Shown here: positions 5,538 through 6,072 of the stretch, one piece after another
Layout of the letters: every line of letters starts with the position of its first letter
Numbering within the stretch: the first letter of the stretch is position 1
NCBI GenBank assembly: GCA_937859855.1
Contig: CALMAR010000237.1
Location: 1 to 6,072, forward strand
From: an uncultured Kineosporia sp.
GTDB taxonomy: Bacteria; Actinomycetota; Actinomycetes; Actinomycetales; Kineosporiaceae
Direction of reading: 5' to 3'
Length of the DNA stretch: 6,072 bases
The notes under the pieces: generated by a model
The model's database searches: none
What the model was told of the DNA's origin: nothing
What the model saw: only the letters and a program-made list of their open reading frames with translations
Translations under genes and position numbers: made by a program

Positions 5538-5550
5538 AGAACCTGATTCT
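5538..5550. promoter_or_regulatory. Short dyad upstream of sigma-2
   Basis: AGAACCTGATTCT has AGAA/TTCT arms around a 5-nt centre. It lies in the AT-richer stretch about 20 bp upstream of the ATG at 5517 and about 60 bp upstream of the preferred GTG. It could be an operator or part of the promoter. No recognisable GGAAC-type ECF -35 was found on this strand here. Confidence 0.2.
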
Positions 5551-5647
5551 GGACCATTCAGGCCCAGGACGATCTTGCCCCGAGTGTGGCCCTGCTCGAC
5601 CGTCCGGCCCCCCCGCTTTGTTACCCGAGGCGGTCGGCATCTAGGAC

Positions 5648-6002
5648 TCAGGAGGTGGCCTTGGAAACCATAAAGGCCGTGACCCCTGTCTTCGCGGGTT
5701 CGAAGCCCTCGCGCTCCGCTTCGTGAAATGCCTTTGACCTGGGTGAACAGGGCTCGCCATGTCCACGGGTATTGAGACGCTTCGCCGGCGGTTAAGGCGC
5801 CAACCAAGAGTGGCCCGATCAAGCCTTGCACCATCAGATAGAACGCGGTGGCCATCTCCTCCGTGCGGTCTGCATCGAGACCCGGCGCCAACCCGCCGGC
5901 CGCCGCGACGTCGCGTAGCAGGGAACGGGACGACGCGAGCATGCGCAAGTAGCCCAGACGCAGCTTCTCGCTGTACTCCTCATGCTCATCCAAGATCTGC
6001 AC
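5648..6002 (-). pseudogene. TetR/AcrR-type regulator, C-terminal half only, apparently frameshifted
   Basis: The minus strand encodes a helical ligand-binding type domain: EEYSEKLRLGYLRMLASSRSLLRDVAAAGGLAPGLDADRTEEMATAFYLMVQGLIGPLLVGALTAG (each part shorter than a full TetR core). The -GLAPGLDADRTEEMATAFYLMVQGL- type pattern is common in TetR C-terminal domains. No helix-turn-helix precedes it. Upstream of about 5985 the frame reads through the antisense of an IS481 integrase fragment, so the DNA-binding half is missing. After WRALFTQVK (near 5730) this frame turns Arg-rich and runs on to 5406. The neighbouring frame continues sensibly as AFHEAEREGFEPAKTGV to a TGA at 5648, implying one extra base. 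It should not bind DNA as a normal TetR. Which start codon, if any, is used is unknown; GTG at 6002 has no ribosome binding site. Confidence 0.6.
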
Positions 6003-6072
6003 ATCCGAGTGATCAACGAAGCCACCGGCGAACTCCTCCGCGAACTGGTCCTCAACCCCCGCCGCGACTACC
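5985..6072 (+). mobile_element. IS481-like integrase/transposase, C-terminal fragment (runs off the window)
   Basis: The plus strand in the frame through 6009 reads LIQDLHIRVINEATGELLREL and then VLNPRRDY up to the window edge. This strongly resembles the conserved C-terminal tail of actinobacterial IS481-type integrase-core transposases (pattern DLxxRVIxATTGELLRELTLDPxRDYQ, from memory). The catalytic DDE core should lie upstream, but that sequence is TetR-derived instead, so only a remnant is present. The left boundary is approximate, somewhere between about 5973 and 5995. It was presumably the insertion, or a rearrangement around it, that removed the N-terminal half of the TetR gene. Confidence 0.65.

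Noticed and set aside
5690..5720. GGTTCGAAGCCC, resembling a tRNA T-arm
   Set aside because: No acceptor or anticodon arms surround it, and it is explained by TetR coding sequence (EGFEP) on the minus strand.
5650..5724. Plus-strand mini-ORF after AGGAGGTGG, starting with TTG at 5661
   Set aside because: It has only 21 codons ending at a TGA, antisense to the TetR end; the purine run is the complement of ACCTCC codons near the TetR stop.
1..6072. CRISPR array, rRNA, riboswitch, replication origin
   Set aside because: Reading both strands showed no regularly spaced repeats, rRNA sequence or recognisable riboswitch core.

Overview
The window is high-G+C DNA with actinobacterial character: GTG starts, Arg/Ala-rich proteins, C/G-ending codons, SigE-type ECF sigma factors and a remnant of an actinobacterial-type IS481 integrase. 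I cannot resolve the genus; a filamentous or Streptosporangiales/Frankiales-like actinomycete would fit.

Left part (1-1882), ordinary single genes. A small C-tail-anchored membrane protein (minus, 3-215) and a PPOX-fold flavin/F420-binding protein (minus, 383-865) are followed by a divergently transcribed alpha/beta hydrolase (plus, 1028-1882). The divergent intergenic region carries an exact 13-bp direct repeat plus a third partial copy, at spacings close to whole helical turns, and a plausible promoter for the hydrolase.

Junction (1883-2130). On the minus strand lies a degenerate 3' half of a tRNA ending in CCA (2028-2073). It looks like an attachment-site scar of an integrated element. 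The next operon begins about 60 bp to its right.

Central part (2131-5478), the most interesting region: two complete ECF sigma / membrane-partner operons facing each other. The plus-strand pair (2131-2733 and 2730-3548) and the minus-strand pair (5478-4891 and 4894-3929) each consist of an ECF sigma factor whose stop overlaps the start of a single-pass membrane protein in an ATGA. Neither partner shows the zinc-binding anti-sigma (ZAS) motif. Each has a short cytoplasmic tail, one membrane segment and an extracytoplasmic domain with exactly two cysteines. They are probably non-canonical, surface-sensing anti-sigma factors. The two operons converge on about 380 bp that holds inverted repeats (candidate terminators) and a small, apparently frameshifted gene (minus, 3634-3794).

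Right edge (5648-6072). A TetR-family C-terminal half (minus) has lost its DNA-binding domain and appears frameshifted near its end. It abuts the C-terminal fragment of an IS481-like integrase (plus) that runs off the window. With the tRNA scar on the other side, decayed mobile DNA flanks the sigma-factor block, suggesting an accessory or rearranged chromosomal region.
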